Positions 1-8,138 of a stretch of DNA of 64,000 bases are shown here, piece after piece. The translations under genes were made by a program, and so were the position numbers. This DNA comes from Nitratiruptor tergarcus DSM 16512. Its GTDB lineage: Bacteria; Campylobacterota; Campylobacteria; Campylobacterales; Nitratiruptoraceae. The stretch spans positions 372,001-436,000 of the forward strand of contig NZ_AP026671.1 of NCBI RefSeq assembly GCF_027946175.1. The letters are read 5' to 3'. Below the pieces are notes generated by a model. The model did no database searches and was not told where the DNA came from. It saw nothing but the letters and a program-made list of their open reading frames with translations. Each line of letters starts with the position of its first letter. The first letter of the stretch is position 1.

Positions 1-444
1 AAATCAATGCTCAGTATGCTTCAAGAGCATAGAGAAACAAAGGAACTAGAAAGACTTCTTTATATGCTTGATACCTATGCACTTGTTGCACAGGCTAGTG
101 GAATGATAATGAGTTTTTTGCCGGTGATTTGGGATGAAGTAGAAGAGAGCGAGCTTGTTATAAAAAAACTGACATATGCAAAAGTACATTTTTGCAGACT
201 CTATTTGCGTTTTCATAACAATGATAAAGTACTTGTAAGTCTTATTTTGCATAAAGGCTATTTACAGGTTGTTTTTGGTGTAGAAGAGGATGCATTTAGA
301 GAAAAACTTGCAATGAGTATGCCGCTTTTGAAAAAAAGCTTGGCACATAAAGGCATATATGTGCACTGTTTGGTAAAGGAGTTTTGTAAGCAAGATCTCT
401 TACGTGGTTTTGAAGATGAAAATTTGGTAAATATGAAGTTATGA
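1..444 (+). CDS. Flagellar hook-length control (FliK/YlqG)-like protein, C-terminal part, 5' end outside window
   Basis: The reading frame is open to the first base of the window, so the gene probably starts upstream. The visible residues contain a stretch built like the FliK C-terminal (Flg_hook) domain: alternating hydrophobic strands (LYLRF, VSLILHKGYLQVVF) followed by an amphipathic helix (EDAFREKLAMSMPLLKKSL) and a KGIYV turn. In FliK this domain signals the flagellar export gate to switch substrates once the hook is long enough. The next gene overlaps by four bases and encodes a FlhB C-terminal-like protein, the known partner of FliK, which supports the call. Similarity is structural rather than a strong motif match, so it is tentative; a divergent export accessory protein is the alternative. 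Confidence 0.5.
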   Translation, partial: KSMLSMLQEHRETKELERLLYMLDTYALVAQASGMIMSFLPVIWDEVEESELVIKKLTYAKVHFCRLYLRFHNNDKVLVSLILHKGYLQVVFGVEEDAFREKLAMSMPLLKKSLAHKGIYVHCLVKEFCKQDLLRGFEDENLVNMKL

Positions 445-680
445 AGAAAAAAGCTGTAGCACTAAAAAAAATAACACAAGAGATAAAAGTTGTTGGTAAA
501 GGGGAGGGATATATTGCCAAGAAGATCATAGAAGTGGCTGAAGAACATGATATTCCAATCAAAAGTGATAGAGAGCTTGTAGAAAAACTCTTTGCAGTAG
601 AGTTGTATGATGATGTGCCAGAGGAGCTCTATGAGTATATTGTAAAAGTACTCGATTTTCTATACAATATACGAAAATAA
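441..680 (+). CDS. FlhB C-terminal-domain-like protein (FlhX/YlqH type)
   Basis: This 79-residue protein matches the cytoplasmic C-terminal domain of the flagellar export switch protein FlhB, from the VVGKGEGYIAKKIIEVAEEHDIP block through the ELVEKLFAVELYDDVPEELYEYI block. It lacks the membrane part and the NPTH autocleavage site. Such free-standing FlhB tails can partly replace the cleaved FlhB C-terminus in some bacteria. Its start ATG overlaps the stop of the FliK-like gene (ATGA), so the two are probably translationally coupled and act together at the export gate. Length and motif order fit the family well. Confidence 0.85.
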   Translation: MKKKAVALKKITQEIKVVGKGEGYIAKKIIEVAEEHDIPIKSDRELVEKLFAVELYDDVPEELYEYIVKVLDFLYNIRK

Positions 681-694
681 GATAAGGAGAGCAG

Positions 695-1381
695 ATGTCT
701 CAAATCACCATCAGAGGTGCAGCAAAATCTATTAAAATTTACAATGTAAGTAGGCTTGAAATCGAGGGATTAGATGTAGAGGATTTTAATCTCGATTCCA
801 AAGAGGATGTTAAAGAGCTCTTTGAAATGGTAAACGATTTTGTAGAGACCGCAGAGGCGGACAGTTTTGAGCCTCCTCTTACAATAGATGGAATAGATCC
901 AGAAGAGTGCGCTATCGATATTGATGGTAAGAAAATATATCCTGATGAATTAGAGTTGCGCAATAAAAATATCATAACACTTTTAGAGCCATTACAAGAT
1001 GCAAATGAAGGGGATATTTTCTACATAAGAAGCTATGAAGGAGAGGGTGCATGGACACTTGAGTCTGCAGATGAGATAGAAGATCTAACAAAGCTCTCTA
1101 TCGGTTATGTGGATTGCTCAGTGATGTTTGATCAATATGATGTGCTTAGAGAAGGCTATCTTGATGTTATTTGCGATACCATTATCCCTGGTGATACACA
1201 ATATAATGGTGAAAAGGTAGAAGTAAGTGAATTTCTTTTTCGGCCGCAACAGGTATATGGGCAGCTCTATATACTCAAAAAAGATCCAATAGAAGATTTG
1301 AAGATATTGCAAAAAGTTGATTTTGGTGGGCATAGTTTGGTAGATGCAGATATGGATGTAGATGATTTTGAAGCTAACTAA
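695..1381 (+). CDS. Conserved hypothetical acidic protein
   Basis: I do not recognise a family. The 228-residue product is strongly acidic (many Asp and Glu, with runs such as DVEDF, DEIEDL and DADMDVDDFE), has no signal peptide or membrane segment, and looks like a soluble cytoplasmic protein of alternating strands and helices. A good ribosome site (AAGGAGAG) lies just before the ATG. It follows the two flagellar-type genes by 14 bases and converges with recO, with only three bases between the stops. The position suggests co-transcription with the flagellar pair, but no function can be given from sequence alone. Confidence 0.75.
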   Translation: MSQITIRGAAKSIKIYNVSRLEIEGLDVEDFNLDSKEDVKELFEMVNDFVETAEADSFEPPLTIDGIDPEECAIDIDGKKIYPDELELRNKNIITLLEPLQDANEGDIFYIRSYEGEGAWTLESADEIEDLTKLSIGYVDCSVMFDQYDVLREGYLDVICDTIIPGDTQYNGEKVEVSEFLFRPQQVYGQLYILKKDPIEDLKILQKVDFGGHSLVDADMDVDDFEAN

Positions 1382-1384
1382 GTC

Positions 1385-1996
1385 TCATAGACCTTGGAGT
1401 ATGATATTCCATAACCTCTCTATCTCTTTATCATCAAGGTACTGGGCATCTTTATGAGCAAAGAGGTATGCAAGTCTCTTTTTGCTCAATGCTTCTTGTC
1501 CTACGCAATAAGTATGAGCAGGCAAGAATGAGCGTACTAGTGTAGGTTCATCTATAGGCTGCTCACATACAAAACAGACAAAATCTCGATGGAGCCTTCC
1601 CTCATACTCTAACATTTTTACATACTCTTCTATAATAGCTCTTTTTGGATTTTGTCGCGTAATTTTTTTTGCAAGAGAATCGAGCATCTCCATATAAAAA
1701 CTCTCAATATCTTCTAAGTCACGCAAGTGCAGATAGAGCAGTTTTATAAACTGTTGCCAAAGAAGACTTTTGTGCAGATTTTTAAGCCATGAGTAGCCAA
1801 GATGGGTGATATTGCGGAGTTTTGGAAGGTATCCTAGTTGCTGCTCTATAGTAAAATCTATCTTGTATCCTAAATTGATAGTAGCATGTCTAGCGCCATA
1901 GAAACGATAGAGGGTATAAAGACGTTTATGGGTGAGGACATGGACAATAAGATCTTCATTTTTGGCTTGTGTTATATTGAGAATATAGCCTTGCAT
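1385..1996 (-). CDS. recO: RecO-like recombination mediator
   Basis: The 203-residue protein has the compact RecO layout of Campylobacterota: an N-terminal OB-like fold (MQGYILNITQAKNEDLIVHVL), a helical middle, and a late zinc-binding-like cluster CFVCEQP ... HTYC. RecO helps RecF/RecR load RecA on SSB-coated single-stranded DNA. The frame stays open 38 codons further upstream, but that extension reads as untypical sequence overlapping the divergent DJ-1 gene, and MQGYIL matches usual RecO beginnings, so the ATG at 1996 is preferred. RecO proteins diverge strongly and the call relies on overall pattern plus the Cys/His cluster. Confidence 0.72.
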   Translation of the reverse strand: MQGYILNITQAKNEDLIVHVLTHKRLYTLYRFYGARHATINLGYKIDFTIEQQLGYLPKLRNITHLGYSWLKNLHKSLLWQQFIKLLYLHLRDLEDIESFYMEMLDSLAKKITRQNPKRAIIEEYVKMLEYEGRLHRDFVCFVCEQPIDEPTLVRSFLPAHTYCVGQEALSKKRLAYLFAHKDAQYLDDKEIERLWNIILQGL

Positions 1997-2088
1997 GGTG
2001 TGATTGTAGTATAAATTTACTTGTTTTGTAAGAAGAGCATTTGAATTCGCTATAATTTTTATCAACAAAAGCTTAAAAAGGAGGAGTG

Positions 2089-2646
2089 ATGGCAAAAGTA
2101 TTAGTACCATTGGCAGATGGGTTTGAAGAGATTGAGGCGATGGCTATTATTGATGTGTTAAATCGTGCCGGAAATAGTGTTGTAGTTGCTGGACTTTTTG
2201 ATAATGAGGTAGAGGGAGCAAATACAGGCCTTAAAGTTTTGGTACATGATCTTTTAAAAGATGTGGATCCAGAAGAGTTTGACCTCATGGTACTTCCTGG
2301 AGGACTTCCTGGGGCAGAGCATCTAGCAAAAAGCGAGCTAGTACAAGAGTATATCAAACGCATGAATGAAAAAGGAAAACTTGTTGGAGCAATCTGTGCA
2401 GCTCCTTGGGCTTTGAAAGAGGCTGGAGTGTTAGAGGGCAAAAAGCATACGAATTATCCTGGTTTTGAAGAAAAAACAGGACAAGAGGGATATATTCCAG
2501 ATCAAAAAGTAGTTATTGATGGCAATGTAGTAACATCACGTGGACCTGGTACAGCAATCTGTTTTGCATTGGAGCTAGTCAAACTTCTCAACGGCGAAGC
2601 GATGTATCAACAACTCAAAGAGGGACTTTTAGCAGATTACTGCTAA
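2089..2646 (+). CDS. DJ-1/PfpI family protein (YajL/ThiJ-like)
   Basis: This is a 185-residue DJ-1 superfamily protein. The N-terminal block KVLVPLADGFEEIEA holds the conserved glutamate (EEIE), and the nucleophile elbow GAICAAPWAL holds the reactive cysteine. The late SRGPGTAICFALELV segment is also typical. Members act as glyoxalase III, deglycase-like repair enzymes or chaperones protecting cells from carbonyl and oxidative stress; the exact substrate cannot be read here. The ATG at 2089 follows a strong AAGGAGG site; a GTG one codon earlier is less well placed. It is transcribed divergently from recO and converges with the glycosyltransferase, overlapping its 3' end by four bases. Confidence 0.9.
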   Translation: MAKVLVPLADGFEEIEAMAIIDVLNRAGNSVVVAGLFDNEVEGANTGLKVLVHDLLKDVDPEEFDLMVLPGGLPGAEHLAKSELVQEYIKRMNEKGKLVGAICAAPWALKEAGVLEGKKHTNYPGFEEKTGQEGYIPDQKVVIDGNVVTSRGPGTAICFALELVKLLNGEAMYQQLKEGLLADYC

Positions 2647-3488
2647 TTTTTGCCTGCAAAAACCTTGTGTTTTTGCAGGAGTTGCTCATAGATTGGTATA
2701 AACTCTTCTAAAATCTCTCTATTTTGATGTTTTCTTGCTCCTGTGAGGAGAATTGCACACTTTTTTAAAGCAACTTCTATCACTTTTGGATCATCGCAAA
2801 ATGGTAGCATCGCTCTTATACGCCATCTATCCATACCAAAATATTTTTGTGAGAGTTGATCAGAGTGTCCACCATATTTGATGACAGTAGCTTGAGGAGT
2901 AAATCCTACAGGATACTTTTTTGTAATACGCAGCCATAGCTCATAATCTTCGCAAACTTCAAAATCTTCGCGAAAGAGACCCACTTCATCGAAAAGCTCT
3001 TTTTTTATTGCGACTGCAGAGGGAGAAATGAGACAGAGGTGCAAAGAGTCATAAAATATATTGCCTCCCTTTTTTTGATGAATCTTTTTTTTATTTAAAA
3101 ACTTACCATTACGAATCCATATCTCATCTGTTTGGTGGATTTTGTATGCTGGATTAGCAGCAAAAAATGCAGCATGTGTTGCAAGGTGATCTTGCTTCCA
3201 CTCATCATCACTGTCAAGGAGGGCTATAATTTTTCCCCTTGCAGCTTTGATACCTGCGTTGCGCGCTGCACTTACACCCCTGTTTGATTGGCGTATGATG
3301 GTAATTGGGTATTGCGAGAGAATTTGGGGAGTTTTATCAGTAGATCCATCATCGACTACAATAAGTTCAAAATCTTGAAAGCTTTGCTGCAATACCGATT
3401 CAATAGCTCGAGCGATAGTATGTTCGCGATTATATACAGGTATTATAACACTAAAGAGTGGAGAGGTAGCGCGCAACTGCATCTTCAT
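2643..3488 (-). CDS. Family 2 glycosyltransferase
   Basis: The protein opens with the GT2 nucleotide-sugar binding pattern: FSVIIPVYNREHTIARAI, then VVDDGSTD near residue 48 and the DSDD metal-binding motif near residue 94. The middle holds the acceptor-side ED motif (EDYELWLRI). There is no membrane segment. It probably transfers a sugar to a surface polysaccharide or lipid precursor, but donor and acceptor are unknown. The second of two consecutive ATGs is five bases from GGAG and is taken as the start. The start overlaps the 3' end of the upstream HAD phosphatase gene by about 38 bases, so the two form one transcript. Confidence 0.9.
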   Translation of the reverse strand: MKMQLRATSPLFSVIIPVYNREHTIARAIESVLQQSFQDFELIVVDDGSTDKTPQILSQYPITIIRQSNRGVSAARNAGIKAARGKIIALLDSDDEWKQDHLATHAAFFAANPAYKIHQTDEIWIRNGKFLNKKKIHQKKGGNIFYDSLHLCLISPSAVAIKKELFDEVGLFREDFEVCEDYELWLRITKKYPVGFTPQATVIKYGGHSDQLSQKYFGMDRWRIRAMLPFCDDPKVIEVALKKCAILLTGARKHQNREILEEFIPIYEQLLQKHKVFAGKN

Positions 3489-4251
3489 CATTGCTCCATG
3501 GAAGTACGATATCTGCTTCTTCTTTTACCTTTTGGAGTGCATTGGCAACAGCAACTGCTTTGCCACTCAATCGAAACATTCCAATATCATTGAGGCTATC
3601 ACCAAAGGCTGTAACATCCTTTGGAGAGACACCAACTATCTCTTCAAGTTCTTTTAGGGCGTGAGCTTTATCTCCTTTAGGATGTAAAAATGTTAAAAAG
3701 TGGCAGTTTTGATATGGATCTTTACTGAGTTTACTCTCTACTTTAAAGAGAGATTTTACTTTTTGCTCAATGGATTGCAGCGTTTTTTCATCACCTAAGT
3801 AGACTATTTTAAGATTTTGTTCTAAGCCTTGAAGCCTATCGATGTTGAGTACGCGTTTGTCGTTGTGATAGTTCTGCAGTAGCTCTTTTTGGTGGATATT
3901 GAGTTTTTTTGGATACAAAAAGCGCTCTGTATCTTTATCATATCCTACGATGAGAGGTCTCTCATCAAATTCTTTTTCTATTACTGCGATAATCTCATCT
4001 GTTACTTCTTTACTGAGTGCGTTTATTTTGATAATTTTTCCATCGCTACTTGCTATCATTGCACCATCAAGAAGTATCATCGGATATTGAAGCTGCAGAG
4101 GCGCCAAGAGCTTTTTTGCGCCTGTATAGCTTCTTGCAGTTGCTATTGAAAGAGGTTTTGTAAAACTATTCCAAATCTCTTGTGTGAATTTGCTTACTTT
4201 TAAATCACTGCGCAAGAGTGTTTTATCTACATCACTTATAAAAAATTCCAA
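3451..4251 (-). CDS. HAD superfamily hydrolase, Cof/IIB type
   Basis: The 266-residue protein carries the four HAD motifs: the nucleophile block FFISDVDKTLL, a Thr motif in SIATARSYTGA, a lysine in the KGDKAHALKEL region, and the acidic motif AFGDSLNDIGMF. The insert between the first two and the last two motifs is a type IIB cap, as in sugar phosphatases and mannosyl-3-phosphoglycerate phosphatases. The likely substrate is a sugar phosphate. It shares a transcript with the downstream glycosyltransferase, which hints at a linked role in glycoconjugate or compatible-solute synthesis; that is inference. It is divergent from the methyltransferase at 4292. Confidence 0.88.
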   Translation of the reverse strand: MEFFISDVDKTLLRSDLKVSKFTQEIWNSFTKPLSIATARSYTGAKKLLAPLQLQYPMILLDGAMIASSDGKIIKINALSKEVTDEIIAVIEKEFDERPLIVGYDKDTERFLYPKKLNIHQKELLQNYHNDKRVLNIDRLQGLEQNLKIVYLGDEKTLQSIEQKVKSLFKVESKLSKDPYQNCHFLTFLHPKGDKAHALKELEEIVGVSPKDVTAFGDSLNDIGMFRLSGKAVAVANALQKVKEEADIVLPWSNDEDAVARYLSTL

Positions 4252-4291
4252 ACTACTCCTTTTTTGCTACAATTTTACCAAAAGGAGAGCA

Positions 4292-5170
4292 ATGGAGTTT
4301 TTTGAGCGCGTCAAAAAGATAAATCCGGCTATTTTAGAGGCGAAAAAAGATAGTTTTAGCTTTCGCATCAATCATCATAGAGCCACAATAGATGAGGTTA
4401 TAGAACTTTTGCAAAAAGAGGGGTATACGCCCCAAAAAGTTGATTGGGCTGAAGATGTTTTTACATTGCCGATAGAATATAGAAAACCTCTTGTAAAAAC
4501 GAAAACCTATACAAAAAATCTCATCTATATTCAAAATCTCTCCTCTATTTTTGCAGCATACTCTTTAGATGTTTTACCAACAGACTGGGTGCTCGATCTT
4601 GCTGCTGCTCCTGGTGGAAAGAGTTTGATATTGAGTGAGCGGGCACAAAAGGTGAGTGCAGTTGAGCCAGATAAGAGCCGCTTTTTTCGTATGAAGCGTA
4701 ATTTTAAAGAGCATGGAGCAAAAAATATTCAAACATATAACAAAGATGGACGATTTATTTACAAAAGTTGTCCTGAGTGGTTTGATAAGGTTTTTTTGGA
4801 TGCTCCTTGCAGTAGCGAAGCACATATTGATGGTGAGGTGACGTGGTGGAGCATGCGAAGAGTGAGGCGATTTAGTAAGCTTCAAAAGGAGCTTATTATT
4901 AGTGCCTTTGAGAGTCTCAAGCCAGGTGGCCAGATGATCTATGCGACCTGTACCTATGCTCCAGAAGAGAACGAAGAGGTTATTGACTTTTTACTCCAAA
5001 AAAAGCCAAATGCGAAAGTTTTGCCAGTGGAAGTGCCTTTTACAAACTATCAAGGGGGAATAACCCAGTGGGAAGATAAACATTTTAATAAAGAGGTAAA
5101 AAAGTGTGTACGTATTTTGCCAAGTGGAACGTATAGTGGATTTTTTTTAGCATTAATTAAGAAGAAATAA
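4292..5170 (+). CDS. RsmB/RsmF (NOL1/NOP2/Sun) family RNA m5C methyltransferase
   Basis: The 292-residue protein shows the Sun-family core: SAM-binding DLAAAPGGKS, the DAPCSSEAHIDG motif with the first catalytic cysteine, and YATCTYAPEENEEV with the second. These two cysteines form and resolve the covalent enzyme-RNA adduct during cytosine C5 methylation of rRNA or tRNA. There is no full N-terminal NusB-like domain as in E. coli RsmB; the short N-terminus is closer to RsmF/archaeal forms. The ATG follows AAAGGAGAGCA; the open frame further upstream overlaps the HAD gene and is not coding. A likely -10 (TACAAT) lies at 4268-4273 in the divergent spacer. Confidence 0.9.
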   Translation: MEFFERVKKINPAILEAKKDSFSFRINHHRATIDEVIELLQKEGYTPQKVDWAEDVFTLPIEYRKPLVKTKTYTKNLIYIQNLSSIFAAYSLDVLPTDWVLDLAAAPGGKSLILSERAQKVSAVEPDKSRFFRMKRNFKEHGAKNIQTYNKDGRFIYKSCPEWFDKVFLDAPCSSEAHIDGEVTWWSMRRVRRFSKLQKELIISAFESLKPGGQMIYATCTYAPEENEEVIDFLLQKKPNAKVLPVEVPFTNYQGGITQWEDKHFNKEVKKCVRILPSGTYSGFFLALIKKK

Positions 5171-5223
5171 TTTAAAATTTACTGAAAAGAAAAATTTATA
5201 AATTAATTTCTGGAGAAAATCTA

Positions 5224-6558
5224 ATGATGAAAAAATTTTTTGTGTATATAATGATATTAATTTTACCTTATATAGCTTTGGCCGAAAGTGACTGTAAAAA
5301 AATTACTATCAAAGCTATGATTGATGGAAGAAGTGAACTTATATTAGAGAAGGAGCGTGCATTTCCTTCATTAGACATTGAAATAAGATGGAAACATTAT
5401 GATTTTGCTGCTCCAGGTCTTCATAATAATCACAATGAGCCTACATATATTAATAATGTGCTATGGTATCCTTCATGGCCTTTTGACGGAGAAGGGTATA
5501 ATTGTTCAGAGAGTGGTTGTAAATCTTCGAGTTTCCGTTTTGAATGTGATAGTGATTTTGAAAATGCTAAATTGCATAAGTTAAAAGGCAGAGGGAGTGT
5601 AAAAATTAAATTTAAAGATAAATTTTCATTGGTAATAGAAATTGATGATAATGAATATCCTTCACATGATTGGTATGAATTTGAAATAATTTTTGAACCG
5701 CAAGAATGTGTAAGTGAAGTAAATGGTGTTAATGGTGCTACATGTTATAAAATAGGAGAAACTAATTCAAATGATTCAATGGTGCAAGAACAAATGTATC
5801 GTGAGACACATGGAGGATCATGGGTTGATGGAGTTTGTATGAGTAGTGGCACCACTTCCAATAATATTTCACACTCTAGTTCAGTTTTAAGAGCATGTTT
5901 GCCCGGCCAACCATGTAACCTCGATACTTCATCTTCTAGTTCTCAAAATAATACATCTGGTAGCTCTGAGGATTTTTATTATACTTCTAACATGAAAAAA
6001 GGTTCATTATATGATTATTTTAATAATCGTTGTAGAGTGCCTTATGATTGTGGATATGAACTCGTTTTCGATAGAGCAACAGTTAATGAAATTGTACGCC
6101 AAAAAATAGTACAAAAAAAAGGGAGTATAACTGATTACTACAACCATGAGGAATGTTTGCCTGGCGAACCATGTAATGGAGCAGAGAAATTATTTGATAA
6201 AACTGTAGTACAGCAGATTGTGCAAAGAGAAATTAGTAAATGTAGAACAAATCCAAAATCTTGTGGTATTAATGCAGTTCCAATTATTACTAAAAAAAGT
6301 GATCCAAATGAAATATTAAATCAAATTAAAAATAAAGTTTTTAGTATCAAAGGATATTATATACATTATGGAGATGGTATATTTGAATGGATTTATATTC
6401 CTGTATCTTTGAAATCAGCTATGAAGCTTGAAAAAGGTGTAAAAGAAGATTACTCATTAATCTGGACACGATTACCAAAGAATATTACTATAATAAAAGA
6501 AGGAAATCTGATAAAAATCATTGATCATGAGAGGTTTCCTGGTATTCAGAATAGATAG
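5224..6558 (+). CDS. Secreted cysteine-rich repeat protein with shared C-terminal GYF/WIY domain (unrecognised)
   Basis: I recognise no named family. Residues 1-20 form a signal peptide ending ALA. Residues 25-165 form a strand-rich domain with several cysteines. Around 196-205 is HGGSWVDGVC, followed by a Ser/Thr/Asn-rich linker. CLPGQPCN (225-232) precedes two tandem 40-residue repeats (258-297 and 298-337) with the pattern KKGSxxDYxNxxC ... C ... FDxxxVxxIVxxxI. A CRTNPKSCGI module (340-349) then leads to a C-terminal domain at about 376-435 containing GYYIHYGDGIFEWIYIP. This domain and the cysteine modules recur in the proteins at 25034-25690 and 29686-32046. Base composition looks more A/T-rich than its neighbours, and an IS256 remnant follows, suggesting horizontal acquisition. 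Likely extracellular or cell-surface. Confidence 0.85.
   Translation: MMKKFFVYIMILILPYIALAESDCKKITIKAMIDGRSELILEKERAFPSLDIEIRWKHYDFAAPGLHNNHNEPTYINNVLWYPSWPFDGEGYNCSESGCKSSSFRFECDSDFENAKLHKLKGRGSVKIKFKDKFSLVIEIDDNEYPSHDWYEFEIIFEPQECVSEVNGVNGATCYKIGETNSNDSMVQEQMYRETHGGSWVDGVCMSSGTTSNNISHSSSVLRACLPGQPCNLDTSSSSSQNNTSGSSEDFYYTSNMKKGSLYDYFNNRCRVPYDCGYELVFDRATVNEIVRQKIVQKKGSITDYYNHEECLPGEPCNGAEKLFDKTVVQQIVQREISKCRTNPKSCGINAVPIITKKSDPNEILNQIKNKVFSIKGYYIHYGDGIFEWIYIPVSLKSAMKLEKGVKEDYSLIWTRLPKNITIIKEGNLIKIIDHERFPGIQNR
5995..6235 (+). repeat. Two degenerate tandem repeats (~120 bp, 40 codons) inside the secreted protein gene
   Basis: Codons 258-297 and 298-337 of the gene at 5224 align with each other: KKGSLYDYFNN versus KKGSITDYYNH, then a C-x5-C pair, then FDRATVNEIVRQKI versus FDKTVVQQIVQREI. 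The DNA is well diverged, so this duplication is older than the one at 25.1-25.5 kb. Confidence 0.7.
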
Positions 6559-6689
6559 GGCAATTAGACTATAAATTGTGGTCATTTCATAAATATTTAA
6601 TCAAAAAAGTTGATGATATCAAATCATATTTACATGAAACTTTTGATATAATTTCAGTTTACTTGTACGTAGAAATTTGAATAATAATA

Positions 6690-7526
6690 GATTGGAAAGA
6701 TGGAGTGCTTACACCATTTATTAAACAACTCATAAAAGGCTGCTTTAGAAGTAGAATTTGAATTACATCTATCTAAAGAGATAAAAAACCATAAAAATGG
6801 CAAATCTTCACAAACAATAAAGAGATCATTTGGCGAGTCTGAACTAGAGGTTTTAAGAGAGAAAAGGGATATTTGTCCTCGCTTCATTGCGGAGATGTCG
6901 TTACTTCATTTCTCGGACGGCTATCTGTTTTACAGATTTAAACAATAGAGGGGTCGAAGATATACTCATTGCATCAGTTGATTGCTTAAAAGGTTTTCCA
7001 GAGGTTATCCATGCAATATTTACTAAACAGAAGTGCAACTATGCATTATTTTCCGTCAGAGCAAAGTGACAACCCATAGGCAAAGCCAAGGACAAATAAA
7101 AACTCTTTGAAATACGTAGCTTCAAAAAATCAAAAAGAGTTTATAAAAGGCTTTAAGAAGTGTATTAGCTCATATCCAAAGAGGCTGCTGAAAAGGAATT
7201 GGATTGGCTTGAAGAGAGGTAAAAAGTATCCTATTGTTATCAACTCCTGAAGTAACAAGTAGGAAAACCTCTCTTATTTCAAATATTCTGAAGATATCCG
7301 TCATATAGTCTATACTATAAATATCATAAATCAGTCATTTACAGTTTAGAAAATTAACTAAGACCAAAGGAGCGTCTTCAATGAAAACAGCCTTTTAAAG
7401 CTACTTTATCTTGGCATTCAGAATGTTCAGAAAAAGTGAACAAAACCAGTTAAGAAATTGAAATCTAATGTTTCGCAATTAGCTGTATTTTTTGAAGGGA
7501 GACTCAAGAAAGCTCTCGAGCTATGA
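6690..7526 (+). pseudogene. Decayed IS256-family (mutator-type) transposase
   Basis: No intact gene lies between 6559 and 7572, but pieces of an IS256-family transposase can be read in order across all three plus-strand frames. An N-terminal DGVLTPFIKQL then, after a frameshift, ALEVEFELHLSKEI and NGKSSQTIKRSFGE appear at 6690-6865. The central TDLNNRGVEDILIASVD and KGFPEVIHAIF are at about 6930-7020. LKYVASKNQKEFIKGF is near 7110. The C-terminal ENSLLKLLYLGIQNVQKK and SQLAVFFEGRLKKALEL run to a stop at 7526. Much of the region between the N-terminal part and the central block is missing, including the expected first catalytic aspartate. Several stops and frameshifts make it inactive. IS256 transposases normally have about 400 residues. 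Confidence 0.85.
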
Positions 7527-7542
7527 TATAATCCTATGAACT

Positions 7543-7566
7543 ATCGGTGACACAAAATTATGAACG
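7543..7566 (+). mobile_element. Probable right terminal inverted repeat of the IS256 remnant
   Basis: The sequence GGTGACACAAAATTATGAAC after the transposase remnant resembles IS256-family right ends, which often carry a GACACAAAATT core. It directly abuts the 3' end of aroK. I could not find a convincing left-end partner between 6559 and 6690, so the element boundary on that side is unknown; the 6559-6689 stretch itself shows no gene. Confidence 0.45.
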
Positions 7567-7572
7567 GTCTCA

Positions 7573-8082
7573 CTAAAATTTTATTTTACTAGTTATCTCC
7601 TCTATTAATTCATCTATATTTTTATCTTCAACATTGATAATTATATCTGCAACACTTTTATATTCAGGTACTCTTTGCTCATAGAGCTTTTTTGCATCTT
7701 TGTAAGATTTAAAGAGAGGGCGTTTTTTTATCTTTTTCTTAGCATTTTTACTTTTTGTGATGCGCTCATATATCCAATCAAAATCTGCTTGAAGATAAAC
7801 GATTGTACCAATACTTTTAAGATTTTTGACTTTATAAAAGCCACCTCCAGTAGAGATAATTGAGTTTTGTACACTGCTTGCAAGCCAGTCTGCTGTTTTT
7901 TGCTCCAGCTTTCTAAAATACTCTTCACCCTTTTTTTTAAAAATCTTTTTGATCTTCATATTTGTAAGACTCTCTATTAAGTCATCTGTATCGATTGCAT
8001 AGATATCTGTTTTGCCTGCCATTGCTCTTGCTAATGTCCCTTTTCCCACTCCCATGAAGCCAATAAGTACAATGTTTTTCAT
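7573..8082 (-). CDS. aroK: Shikimate kinase
   Basis: The 169-residue protein phosphorylates shikimate in the common aromatic amino acid pathway. The P-loop is IGFMGVGKGT at residues 7-16, the shikimate-binding DTDDLI follows near residue 32, and the STGGGFY motif is near residue 77. The LID region has an unusually lysine-rich run (KNAKKKIKKRPLF) that retains the conserved arginine before PLF. It is divergent from dnaE; the ATG is preceded by AAAGAGGGG. The gene's 3' end lies only a few bases from the right end of the IS256 remnant, so the element inserted just downstream of it. aroB, another shikimate pathway gene, is at 55.7 kb. Confidence 0.95.
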   Translation of the reverse strand: MKNIVLIGFMGVGKGTLARAMAGKTDIYAIDTDDLIESLTNMKIKKIFKKKGEEYFRKLEQKTADWLASSVQNSIISTGGGFYKVKNLKSIGTIVYLQADFDWIYERITKSKNAKKKIKKRPLFKSYKDAKKLYEQRVPEYKSVADIIINVEDKNIDELIEEITSKIKF

Positions 8083-8106
8083 AGCCCCTCTTTAGCAAAC
8101 TTTTTT

Positions 8107-8112
8107 TATAAT
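8107..8112 (+). promoter_or_regulatory. Probable -10 box for dnaE
   Basis: A perfect TATAAT lies 26 bases before the dnaE ATG in the 56-base spacer between divergent aroK and dnaE. No clear -35 is visible, which is normal for Campylobacterota promoters. The predicted leader is very short. Confidence 0.55.
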
Positions 8113-8138
8113 GGTAGCAAAAAGTTCTTGGAGAGTAT

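Noticed and set aside
1997-2110. N-terminal extension of RecO
   Set aside because: The extra 38 residues overlap the promoter and start of the divergent DJ-1 gene and do not look like RecO.
6654-6887. Minus-strand frame of 77 codons in the gene-poor region
   Set aside because: It is antisense to the N-terminal piece of the decayed IS256 transposase, which explains the sequence better.
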